Source: UBA2357 sp041916775 (GTDB lineage: Bacteria; Pseudomonadota; Gammaproteobacteria; Burkholderiales; Rhodocyclaceae). From it: 64,000 nucleotides of DNA. Position numbers and translations under genes: made by a program. This document shows, one piece after another, positions 52,357-60,575 of the stretch. Below the pieces are notes generated by a model. That model worked only from the letters and a program-made list of their open reading frames with translations, had not been told where the DNA came from and searched no databases. The stretch spans positions 1 through 64,000 of the forward strand of contig JAYRYZ010000024.1 in assembly GCA_041916775.1 (NCBI GenBank), read 5' to 3'. Numbering within the stretch: the first letter of the stretch is position 1; every line of letters begins with the position of its first letter.

Positions 52357-53468
52357 ACCGCCGCAACTTCTTCAAGACCGCTGCACTCGCCGCCAGCCTC
52401 ACCGCTCCCGCCTGGGCACGCGCAGACACCGCAGCCCCTGCGACCGCATTCGCACCCACGCCGGACACGGGTTGGCGGCAGTTCGAGGTCACCAGCCGCA
52501 TCGAACCCAAGCTCGCGGACGGCGCCACGCGCGTGTGGATTCCGCTGCCCGCAATGCACGAGGGCGCCTGGTTCCGCCCCATGGGCAACCTCTGGAGCGG
52601 TAACGCCGAGACGATGCGCGTGATGCGCGATCCCGCCTCCGGCGCCGAGATGCTCGCGGTCGAGTGGGCGCCGGGCACGACCGCGCCCGTGGTCGAGGTG
52701 GTGAGCCGCTTCGCGACGCGCGACCGCGCAACCGATTTCTCCCGCCCTGCCGCCTCTGCGCTTGCACTGTCGCCTGAACAGCACGCGCTCTACACCCGCG
52801 CCACCGAACTCCTGCCCACCGACGGCATCGTGCGCGACACCGCGCTCGAGATCACGCGCGGCCTGCAGTCCGACGAGGACAAGGCGCGCGCGATCTACGA
52901 ATGGGTGGTGGACAACACCTTCCGCGAACCCAAGACGCGTGGCTGCGGCATCGGCGACATCCGCGCGATGCTCGAAACGGGCAACCTCTCCGGCAAGTGC
53001 GCGGACCTGAACGCACTCTATGTCGGGCTCTCGCGCGCCGCCGGCGTGCCCGCGCGAGACGTGTATGGCGTGCGCGTCGCGGACTCGCGCTTCGGCTACA
53101 AGAGCCTGGGCAAGAGCGGCAATATCTCCAAGGCCCAGCACTGCCGCGCGGAGGTGTTCCTCGCGCGCTTCGGCTGGGTACCGGTCGACCCCGCCGACGT
53201 ACGCAAGGTGGTGCTCGAGGAGCCCCCGGGACAGCTTGCGCTGGATGATCCCAAGGTGCTCGCGGTGCGCCGCCAGTTGTTCGGCGCGTGGGAGATGAAC
53301 TGGCTCGCCTACAACGACGCACATGACGTCGCCCTGCCAGGCAGCTCCGGCCCGCTGGTGCCCTATCTGATGTATCCGCAGGGTGAAACCGCCGCAGGAC
53401 GCTTCGACAGCCTCGACCCCGAAGCCTTTGCCTACACGCTCACCTCACGCGAACTCGGTGCAGCCTGA
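52353..53468 (+). CDS. Tat-exported transglutaminase-like protein
   Basis: Protein of 371 residues with an RRNFFK twin-arginine signal and AWA cleavage site, so it is probably exported folded. The transglutaminase/protease-like core has the catalytic Cys in LSGKCADLNALYVGLSRAAG and the His in AQHCRAEVFLARFGWVPVDPAD. It may cross-link or cleave peptides in the envelope. It overlaps the TlpA-type gene by four bases, which suggests the thioredoxin keeps its active-site Cys reduced; this is inference. Confidence 0.85.
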   Translation: MNRRNFFKTAALAASLTAPAWARADTAAPATAFAPTPDTGWRQFEVTSRIEPKLADGATRVWIPLPAMHEGAWFRPMGNLWSGNAETMRVMRDPASGAEMLAVEWAPGTTAPVVEVVSRFATRDRATDFSRPAASALALSPEQHALYTRATELLPTDGIVRDTALEITRGLQSDEDKARAIYEWVVDNTFREPKTRGCGIGDIRAMLETGNLSGKCADLNALYVGLSRAAGVPARDVYGVRVADSRFGYKSLGKSGNISKAQHCRAEVFLARFGWVPVDPADVRKVVLEEPPGQLALDDPKVLAVRRQLFGAWEMNWLAYNDAHDVALPGSSGPLVPYLMYPQGETAAGRFDSLDPEAFAYTLTSRELGAA

Positions 53469-53642
53469 CCACCTCGCCGGATCCGGGAGCCCGCGCGCCA
53501 TGCCAGGCATGGCGCGCCTCATGAGACAGGGAACTACGCCGGTCGCGACGGCTCAAAATTGACCATTGCACGAACTTGGCCACGATCCGCGCGGTCCGGC
53601 GTGCGATACACGTATCGGCAACCCGCTCAGTGAAGGCTCTCG

Positions 53643-54278
53643 ATGACCACGCATCTCGCTCACACATTCACCCACGCAGCTGAATCCCACCGCCACGCGC
53701 GGCTCGCGACCGGCGACGGCAAGCAAGGCACGACCACCAGCCTGCAGGACTTGCTGCAACTGCACGGCGAAGGCTCCACCGCGGTCATCCTGATGATCCT
53801 TGCGGCCTGCTGCGTGTTGCCGGTGAGCGGCGTCGGCACCGTACTCAGCCCTGCGATGGTGTTGCTCGCGTGGCGCTGGGCGCAGCAGCGCGAGACCAGC
53901 CACCTTCCTGAACGCATCGGCCGGGTGCGACTCAATGAAACCTGGACGGCGCGCGTCCTGCACGGGTTTGCCTGGATGTACCGCACCGCCTCACGCTGCC
54001 TGCGTCCACGCCTGTCGGCCCTGACCGAAGACCGCATGCGCCCGTGGTGGGCGCTGTGGATCTCGTTGATGGCCTTCCTGGTGTTCCTGCCGATCCCGTT
54101 CGGCAACGTCCTCCCGGCGCTCAGCCTCGTGATGCTGTGCCTGGGCTGGATGTTCAGGGATGGCGCAGCGCTGATCCTGTCGAAGCTGGTCGGTCTGGGC
54201 GCGTTCGGTTTTGCATTCGCCTTCGGCCACCTGCTCGTGGAAGGCTTCGAGCAGTTCAAGAACTGGGCGCTCACTTGA
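53643..54278 (+). CDS. ExoD-family membrane protein
   Basis: Membrane protein of 211 residues matching the ExoD (exopolysaccharide synthesis) family. Hydrophobic segments include VILMILAACCVLPVSGVGTVLSP and WWALWISLMAFLVFLPIPFGN. An N-terminal region before residue 35 is rich in His and Thr. The precise function is unknown in this family. The start is ATG 53643, and it is convergent with the ModE-like gene. Confidence 0.75.
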   Translation: MTTHLAHTFTHAAESHRHARLATGDGKQGTTTSLQDLLQLHGEGSTAVILMILAACCVLPVSGVGTVLSPAMVLLAWRWAQQRETSHLPERIGRVRLNETWTARVLHGFAWMYRTASRCLRPRLSALTEDRMRPWWALWISLMAFLVFLPIPFGNVLPALSLVMLCLGWMFRDGAALILSKLVGLGAFGFAFAFGHLLVEGFEQFKNWALT

Positions 54279-54315
54279 TGACGACCGCCTCGAAGGCGCT
54301 GCAACGGTGGTGCCC

Positions 54316-55422
54316 TCAGGTGGGCTGCGATGCCGCCTTGGGCGTGCGGAAGGTCCACCACGGCAGTACCTCGCGCATCGCCAGCACCTCGCCGCTCTGC
54401 ACCGGCCGGTAACCGGGCAGGACGGCAAGCGCCTTTTGCCAGGCAGTCGAGCGCAGCAGCCCGAGCAAGGCCTGGCTGCCGGCCAGCGCCAGCGAGGACT
54501 TCAGGCACGCGAGGTGGTAACGCTCCTCGACCACCGGGATGAAGTCCAGCCCACGTGCGTAGGCGGCCGGGGCGATGCCCAGCGCCACATCGGCGGCGCC
54601 CGACGCGACCGCCTCGGCGACGGCCGAGTGCGACGGCTCCTCCAGCGCGTAACCGCGGATCGCCTGCGCGGCGATGCCCTCGCGCGCCAGCAGGTCATCC
54701 AGCAGCACGCGGGTGCCGCTGCCACGCACACGGTTGACGAAGCGCACCTTGCCGCGCGCGAGCGAAGCGAGGCCGGTGATCCCGCACGGATTTCCCGGCG
54801 CGACGATGAGCCCCTGCACCCGCTCCGAGAAGCCGATGATCTTGTGCAGGCCGGGGCGCAGCAGCGGTTTGTAGACCCGCCGCGCCAGTGATCCCTGCTC
54901 CGGCCGCGTGAGGGTGTGGAAGCCCGCCATCATGCAGCGGCCCTCGTTGAGCGCGCGGATCGCATCCACACTGCCGCAGAAACGGATGTCGAGATGCAGC
55001 CGCTGCCGGCGCGCGTGCTCGGCGAGCGCGACCAGCGCCTCGTCATGGCTCGCGTACATGGTGAGCACATGCGCGTCGTCATCGAAGGCCACCGCGAACA
55101 CCCGCTCGAGCTCCGCACGCAGCGCCTCGATTTGCGGCATCAGCCGCGCCTGGGCTTGGCGCTCGGCCCACATCAGTTTCTCGCCGAACACTGTCAGCCG
55201 CGCCGCCTGACCCTTCTCCCACACGATCAGCGTCTCACCCAGGACCGTCTCCCAGCGTTTGAGCTCTCCCCAGACATGACGGTAGGACAGCCCGAGCGAG
55301 CGCGCCGCGGCCGAGATCGAACCGTGCTCGCTGACCGCACGCAGCAGGTCGATGAGCGGATTGGCAACGCGCGTCGGCCCGCCGTCGTCCTCCAGCGCGT
55401 AACTGAAACGTACCCTATGCAT
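54316..55422 (-). CDS. ModE-like transcription regulator with periplasmic-binding-like domain
   Basis: Regulator of 368 residues. The N-terminal third is a ModE-type winged helix (SEHGSISAAARSLGLSYRHVWGELKRWE). The rest is a periplasmic-binding-like effector domain (GNPCGITGLASLARGKVRFVNR and GSGTRVLLDDLL) typical of regulators that sense molybdate- or tungstate-type oxyanions. It is divergent from the tupA-like gene with a 95-bp shared promoter gap, so it probably controls that gene in response to tungstate or molybdate. Confidence 0.82.
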   Translation of the reverse strand: MHRVRFSYALEDDGGPTRVANPLIDLLRAVSEHGSISAAARSLGLSYRHVWGELKRWETVLGETLIVWEKGQAARLTVFGEKLMWAERQAQARLMPQIEALRAELERVFAVAFDDDAHVLTMYASHDEALVALAEHARRQRLHLDIRFCGSVDAIRALNEGRCMMAGFHTLTRPEQGSLARRVYKPLLRPGLHKIIGFSERVQGLIVAPGNPCGITGLASLARGKVRFVNRVRGSGTRVLLDDLLAREGIAAQAIRGYALEEPSHSAVAEAVASGAADVALGIAPAAYARGLDFIPVVEERYHLACLKSSLALAGSQALLGLLRSTAWQKALAVLPGYRPVQSGEVLAMREVLPWWTFRTPKAASQPT

Positions 55423-55517
55423 TCGATTTCATATTGATCGGTATTGGGTGGGTCAATAGATTACGTCAATTCACACGCCTCGCAACGCACCAGGCACACC
55501 TTCACCGGAGACTCCGC

Positions 55518-56345
55518 ATGACCCTCACCGCAGCTTCCTCGCCCCGCAAGTTACTGCAGCGTTTCGCGCTCGCGACCTCGATGCTGCTCATGGCTGCGGC
55601 CGCATCGGCACAGTCCATCGTCGTCGCCTCGACCACCTCCACAGAGCAGTCCGGCCTGTTCGCCCACATCCTGCCCGAGTTCAAGGCCGCGAGCGGGGTG
55701 GACGTCAAGGTGGTGGCGCTCGGCACCGGCCAGGCCCTGGACGTGGGCCGGCGCGGTGATGCCGACGTGGTGTTCGTGCACGATACCGCGGCAGAGGACA
55801 AGTTCGTCGCCGAAGGCTTCGGCGTCGCCCGCCACAAGGTGATGTACAACGACTTCGTGCTCATCGGCCCGGCCGCCGATCCGGCCGGCGTCAAGGGCCA
55901 GGACATCGTCGCGGCGCTGCAGAAGCTCGCCGCTTCCGGGGCCGCCTTCGTCTCGCGCGGCGACAAGAGCGGCACCCACTCGGCCGAGTTGCGCTACTGG
56001 AAGGCCGCAGGGCTGGAGGACAAGGGCGCCGGTTATCGCGAGTGCGGCTGCGGCATGGGGCCGGCGCTGAACATGGCGGCCTCCAGCGGCGCCTACGTGC
56101 TGTCAGACCGCGGCACCTGGCTGAGCTTCAAGAACCGCGCCGACCTGGGCGTGCTGGTCGAGGGCGACACAAGGCTCTTCAACCAGTACGGGGTGATTCT
56201 GGTGAATCCGCAGAAGCATGCGCACGTGAAGTCCGCGGAAGGCCAGAAGTTCATCGACTGGCTGGTTTCGGACGCAGGTCAGAAATCGATCGCCGCCTAT
56301 CAGATCGACGGCCAGCAGTTGTTCTTCCCGAACGCAGGCAAGTAA
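55518..56345 (+). CDS. tupA: Tungstate-type ABC substrate-binding protein
   Basis: Periplasmic oxyanion-binding protein of 275 residues. A signal peptide (about residues 1-34, ending AAAASAQS) precedes the TupA motif VVASTTSTEQSGL, the HDTAAEDKFVAEGFGV region and the SRGDKSGTH motif that holds the anion. ATG 55518 has GGAG seven bases upstream. No permease (TupB) or ATPase (TupC) gene follows, since the next genes run on the minus strand. The family and adjacent ModE-like regulator support tungstate over molybdate. Confidence 0.86.
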   Translation: MTLTAASSPRKLLQRFALATSMLLMAAAASAQSIVVASTTSTEQSGLFAHILPEFKAASGVDVKVVALGTGQALDVGRRGDADVVFVHDTAAEDKFVAEGFGVARHKVMYNDFVLIGPAADPAGVKGQDIVAALQKLAASGAAFVSRGDKSGTHSAELRYWKAAGLEDKGAGYRECGCGMGPALNMAASSGAYVLSDRGTWLSFKNRADLGVLVEGDTRLFNQYGVILVNPQKHAHVKSAEGQKFIDWLVSDAGQKSIAAYQIDGQQLFFPNAGK

Positions 56346-56402
56346 GCAGCGGAGTCTTTCTCCCAAGGCACCGTGGCGCAGACCTCGCGCACCCGACGCG
56401 GC

Positions 56403-57113
56403 TCAGGATGCCTTTCCTGGCCGCGTCGTCGTCTTGCGGGTCCGCCCTCCTGCCGGTGACGGCGCTGCCTTCGCCGCTGACCTGGTCGGCGTCTTCCTGG
56501 CAGCATCGAGCGTTGCGCCCGCCTGCTCCAGCCACAGCAGCGTGTCGGCATGGCCGATGAAGGCTTCCAGGTAGTCTGGCGAGAGCCTGCGCAGCCGGGT
56601 CATTGCCTGCAGCAGCAGGTGCTGCGAGTTGAGCGGTCCGGCGTTCTCCGGTGCCTGTGTCAACGCCTGCGCGAGCTGGTGTTCGGTGTGCAGGCGCGCC
56701 CAGCTGCGGCGGAAGTGGCGCAGCGCCTTCAGGTCCGGTTGCGGCAACGAGGCATCGCGCGCCGGGGTCGGCTCATCCTCGGCCAACAATGCGAGTAGCG
56801 GCGCGAACGGACTCGCCAATGAAGCTTGCACAAGCGCGCCAGCATCAGACCCCACGCCTTGCGGGGATGCGATCGACTCCAGACGCGCTTCGTGCGCATC
56901 CAGCGCACGCGTGAGCCTGCGCGCCAACGCTGCGCGGCTCCGCACTGGAGCCTGCGCGGCACGGCGCGCAAGCGCCTCGATGAAGTACCAGCCAACCGTA
57001 TCGCACTGCCCCGCACCCCGCGCGCGGATGCGCTCCAGCCGCAGCCAAGGATCTCCCGCGGCCACGGTCGGGCAGGCTGCCAGGCCGATAGATCCTGCAT
57101 TCGGCTCAGGCAT
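56403..57113 (-). CDS. DUF2894-type protein of the motor-like operon
   Basis: Unknown 236-residue protein, last gene of the four-gene operon. It begins MPEPNAGSIGLAACP, has a helical core (WYFIEALARRAAQAPVRSRAALARRL) and a basic Lys/Arg/Thr-rich C-terminal tail (AAKAAPSPAGGRTRKTTTR) that could bind nucleic acid or membrane. There is no signal peptide or membrane segment. It matches the DUF2894 pattern by my recollection. ATG 57113 overlaps the OmpA-type gene stop by 8 bp, so the two are probably co-translated. Confidence 0.72.
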   Translation of the reverse strand: MPEPNAGSIGLAACPTVAAGDPWLRLERIRARGAGQCDTVGWYFIEALARRAAQAPVRSRAALARRLTRALDAHEARLESIASPQGVGSDAGALVQASLASPFAPLLALLAEDEPTPARDASLPQPDLKALRHFRRSWARLHTEHQLAQALTQAPENAGPLNSQHLLLQAMTRLRRLSPDYLEAFIGHADTLLWLEQAGATLDAARKTPTRSAAKAAPSPAGGRTRKTTTRPGKAS

Positions 57114-57780
57114 CGGGCAGCTCAGGCTGCGGCGGCATCGCCGGCACGCCATTGGGCGCCGACTTCGGCACTGGCGCCATCTCCACCCGTCGGTTGCGCG
57201 CCTGCCCTTCCGGGTCGGCATTGGAGGCCACCGGTTGCTCCGCACCGAAAGCCGCAGCGAACACCGACGAGGCTGGCACGCCCTCTTCGATCAGGGCACG
57301 GGTCACGGTCAGCGCGCGCTGCGCGGAGAGCTCCCAGTTGTCGGCGAAGTGGCGGTTGTTCTCGTGGATCGGCTTGTCGTCGGTGAAGCCGCTCACCATC
57401 AACAGCTCGTCGTTGGCAGCGACATAGGCTGTGAGCGGTGCGGCCAGGCTCTTCAGCAGCTGGCGGCCCTCCGGTTGCAGCGCCGCGGAGTTCAGCGCGA
57501 ACAGCACGCTGCCGCTGATGCCGATGCGGCCATCGTGGAGCGTGACCCGGCCCGCCGCGAGTGGCACCGCCAGTGCCTGCTCCAGTGCTTCTCGCCGCGT
57601 CTGCTCGGCCTCGCGCCGCGCCACCTCGGTCTCCAGTGCACTCGCAAGCTCGAGCTGCACCCCGAGAAAGCCTACCAGGATCAGCACGAAAACGCCCAGC
57701 AAACCTGCCATCAGGTCGCCGAAAACACCAAAGACCGGTGCGGACTGCTCGATGCCGACGTCGACCTCGTCCATGCTCAT
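57106..57780 (-). CDS. MotB/OmpA-type stator subunit
   Basis: Membrane protein of 224 residues. One membrane segment (about residues 16-42) carries Asp22 at its cytoplasmic end (FGDLMAGLLGVFVLIL), where MotB, ExbD and ZorB have their proton-binding Asp. Residues 85-210 are an OmpA-like peptidoglycan-binding domain with GFTDDKPI, NWELSAQRA and QARNRRVEM. It has the features of a proton-driven stator partner. It overlaps both neighbours (four bases with the channel gene, eight with DUF2894), so the operon is tightly coupled. Confidence 0.85.
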   Translation of the reverse strand: MSMDEVDVGIEQSAPVFGVFGDLMAGLLGVFVLILVGFLGVQLELASALETEVARREAEQTRREALEQALAVPLAAGRVTLHDGRIGISGSVLFALNSAALQPEGRQLLKSLAAPLTAYVAANDELLMVSGFTDDKPIHENNRHFADNWELSAQRALTVTRALIEEGVPASSVFAAAFGAEQPVASNADPEGQARNRRVEMAPVPKSAPNGVPAMPPQPELPDA

Positions 57781-59702
57781 GCTTCGTCGCCAGCCAACTC
57801 GAACCCGTCACTCCGTTTCTGCAGGTCGTCGATGATCTGCTTCTGCGACATCAGGGTCAGGTCGATGAGCTCGCGCGCCTGTGCAACGTAGTACCCAAGC
57901 TGCTCGTCGCTGCGCTGCTGCGCGCGGTCGAGCGCCGACTCGATGCGGACGAGGCCGGCGAGCACCGCCTCGGTAGAATCGGCGAAGTGACGCACCGCCG
58001 CGCCGAATGCCTCGCCCAGACTGGCCACTTCCGCAGCGCCAGCGCCGAGTTCGCCGGCGATCTCGTCCATCTGCGCCGACTTGTGCTCGATACGGTCGAC
58101 GAAGCGTGTGCCGGCGGCTTCCAGCGTCGTGGTGGCGGACGCGAGCAGGGCGTCGACCGCCGCGCGCTGGGCGCCGGTATTGCGGTCCAGCGTCTCGAGC
58201 AGGGCGGCGATGCGCGCCAGCAGCGCCTCACGTTCTTGCAGCATGGCCGTGTCGCGCGCGATGCCCGCGCTCACCTCGTCGCGCAGCGCGCCGACCACTT
58301 CCGCTGCGGCGCGCGGCGCCTCGGCCGCGGCTTCGAGCAGACGCGCGATCTCTTCACTGGTGGCGCGGCTTTGCGCCCGGACCTCGGCTGCGACAGCCGC
58401 AGTGGTCTCCTCCAGAGTGCGGCAGAGCTGCGCCTCGCGCGCAGCGGCGTGCCGGCCGAGTTCCAGCCAGTGTTCCCGCAGGCCGGCGGCCAGCGCGTCG
58501 AGAGCGCTGCACTGCGCCGCCAGACGGGCACTGTCCTTGTCCGCCAGCTGCGCGTGCTGCGTCGCGGCGTGCTCGCCAAGGCGCTCCAGCAGGGCGGCCG
58601 CGCCGTCCGCGAAGCGCTGCGCGTGTGCGTCGAGCAGGCCGCCGAGCGCCTCACCCTGCACCATGCTGGCACGCGCCTGGGCCTCCAGCGCCGCCTCCCA
58701 ACCCGCGCTGATCCGGGTGATGCCGTCGTCGAAGCGGTTCGCCAAACCGTCCAACTGGCGTTCGACGGTGCCGCTCACCCGCTCGTGCAGCGCCGTGGTC
58801 TCTCCGGCAATCTCGGCCATCGCACGGTTCACCGCCGGCCCTATGGTTTCGCCGGCGATGCGCGCCGCGTCCGCGAGGCTGGTCTGCAGGGACTGCGCCA
58901 CCGAGTTGGCGAGGCCGGCGAGGCGTTCGCGCGCCAGGTCGTGGAAGCCGTCCTGCGCGGCGGCAAGCCGCGCGTTCGACTGTTGCTGGTGCTGCGCCAT
59001 CAGCGCCATCAGCGCCTCGAGCCTGTCCACCACCGCAGGCAGAGCCTGCGACTGCTGCTGCAGCGCCGAAAGGGTCTCCTGCCGCTGTTGTGCAAGCGAA
59101 AAGCCGCGCAGCGTGGTCGCGAGATGGCCGTCGAGCACCTGCGCCGCCTGCAGGCGCGCGCGCCGACACAGCGCCGAGACCAGCCCTAGCATCGCCGAGG
59201 CGGCGACGCCCGCGACCGAGGTGCCGAAGGCCACACCCAGGCCCTTCACCGGGGCGGCCAGGGTGCTGCGAATGGTCTGCAGGTCGGTGGTGCTCTCGAG
59301 CGCGAGCACCGCGCCATTGAGCGTCGTCACCATGCCGAGGAAGGTGCCGAGCATGCCCAGCAGCACCAGCAGGCCCACCAGGTAGGGGGTGACCGCCGGC
59401 CCGGACAGCCCGCCGCGCGCACCCTCCACGCGCAGACGCACCGGATTGCGCAGCGCGAACGGTACCTGCGTGAGCCAGTCTTCCAGCTTCGCCGGCGTCT
59501 CGTTCAGGCCACGCAGCGCACGCGCGAAATGCGCGGTGTCACGGTGAAAGCGCAACAGCTCGATGCCACCCGCAAGGTGCACCAGGCCGATCAGCGCCGT
59601 CATGGCGAGCGCGAGCGTGCTGTGGCCCACATAACCTGCTCCGACCCAGCCCACCACGGCCAGGCCGGTCAGATGGAGCGCCACACTCAGTAATGCAGTC
59701 AT
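57777..59702 (-). CDS. MotA/TolQ-type channel with long helical tail
   Basis: Protein of 641 residues. Four membrane segments (about 4-23, 29-50, 105-128 and 154-178) form a MotA/TolQ/ExbB-like channel; TM3 has LLVLLGMLGTFLGMVTTL and TM4 GLGVAFGTSVAGVAA, the pore helices of the family. Residues 180-641 are an Ala/Gln/Glu-rich, mostly helical tail with repeated coiled-coil-like blocks, which should be cytoplasmic. ZorA of Zorya systems has a similar long tail. ATG 59702 overlaps the DUF3348 stop (ATGA). No other flagellar or Tol genes are near. Confidence 0.85.
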   Translation of the reverse strand: MTALLSVALHLTGLAVVGWVGAGYVGHSTLALAMTALIGLVHLAGGIELLRFHRDTAHFARALRGLNETPAKLEDWLTQVPFALRNPVRLRVEGARGGLSGPAVTPYLVGLLVLLGMLGTFLGMVTTLNGAVLALESTTDLQTIRSTLAAPVKGLGVAFGTSVAGVAASAMLGLVSALCRRARLQAAQVLDGHLATTLRGFSLAQQRQETLSALQQQSQALPAVVDRLEALMALMAQHQQQSNARLAAAQDGFHDLARERLAGLANSVAQSLQTSLADAARIAGETIGPAVNRAMAEIAGETTALHERVSGTVERQLDGLANRFDDGITRISAGWEAALEAQARASMVQGEALGGLLDAHAQRFADGAAALLERLGEHAATQHAQLADKDSARLAAQCSALDALAAGLREHWLELGRHAAAREAQLCRTLEETTAAVAAEVRAQSRATSEEIARLLEAAAEAPRAAAEVVGALRDEVSAGIARDTAMLQEREALLARIAALLETLDRNTGAQRAAVDALLASATTTLEAAGTRFVDRIEHKSAQMDEIAGELGAGAAEVASLGEAFGAAVRHFADSTEAVLAGLVRIESALDRAQQRSDEQLGYYVAQARELIDLTLMSQKQIIDDLQKRSDGFELAGDEA

Positions 59703-60472
59703 TGCCAGTCCAGTTCCTTTTGATTCAATGCCGCGAGCAGCCCCGCCGCGGGTTGCAGCCGCAATGCCAGCTCGGCCAGCAGCACCGCCTGCATGTCGGC
59801 ACGAAACACCGCCAGCCAGGCACCGGCCCGCATCCAGCTGGCGGGGTCGTCCGTCATGCCTTTCGCAGCGAGGTCCTCGCAGTGTTGCCGGTAGAGCGAC
59901 GCGTAGCGCGTGCCCAACCACTCCGGCACGCGCGCGAGTAGGTTGCGCTCGCGCGCGCCCAGCGCCGTCTCGAACAATGCGTCCAGCTCCGCGAGGCGCT
60001 TGTGGCCGGGCGACTGTCGCGCCAAGGTCGCACGCAGGGCGCCGCGCAGGGTGGCGATCTGCGCCTGCAAGTCACGCTGGAGGGCGAGGTGATGCCGGTG
60101 GAAGGGGCCGTAGTCCGGCATCGTGTCTTCACTGCCCCGCTCCGGGATGGGTCTGGGCCACTCATGGCGCACCTTGCCGATGCCATCGACGCCGTCCGCC
60201 CGGATCGCATCCGCGAGCGCCACGCGCACCCGGTCGAACTCGCGCCGCGCAAGCACCACCGCCGATCCGCCGGCGCGCACCGGCACATCGGCGTCGAGGT
60301 CGGCATTGAGGACCGCATAGAGATTGAGCGCATCGCCGATGTCGAGCCACTGCCCGACCCGGTCCGCGAAGGCCTGGCGTGCGGGCGGGACCACCTCGTC
60401 CAGGAGTCCGGTTAGGATGCGCACCAGATCGGAGCCACCGAGGCGGGTGGCGTTCGCGCCCTGCGTCTTCAT
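59699..60472 (-). CDS. DUF3348-type protein of the motor-like operon
   Basis: Unknown 257-residue protein, first gene of the operon. It starts MKTQGANATRLGGSDLVRILTG and is a mostly helical soluble protein with a conserved-looking LTGLLDEVVPPARQAFADRVGQWLD and a C-terminal AGLLAALNQKELDWQ. It resembles DUF3348 by my recollection; no function is known. ATG 60472 is used because the upstream frame to 60499 only adds a few residues. Its four-base overlap with the channel gene implies co-translation. Confidence 0.7.
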   Translation of the reverse strand: MKTQGANATRLGGSDLVRILTGLLDEVVPPARQAFADRVGQWLDIGDALNLYAVLNADLDADVPVRAGGSAVVLARREFDRVRVALADAIRADGVDGIGKVRHEWPRPIPERGSEDTMPDYGPFHRHHLALQRDLQAQIATLRGALRATLARQSPGHKRLAELDALFETALGARERNLLARVPEWLGTRYASLYRQHCEDLAAKGMTDDPASWMRAGAWLAVFRADMQAVLLAELALRLQPAAGLLAALNQKELDWQ

Positions 60473-60575
60473 GTCGAAACGTGCTGCACTGCGGTACAAA
60501 AAGCCGCAAGGCTACACCAAAGCGGCGCTACGGTCAGCGCATCCCACCCGCGCACATCCGGCCAGCAGGCCGCCG

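Noticed and set aside
56403..60472. Calling the operon a bona fide Zorya system
   Set aside because: ZorC, ZorD and ZorE are not present and the outer genes do not resemble them, so only the motor-like pair can be compared.
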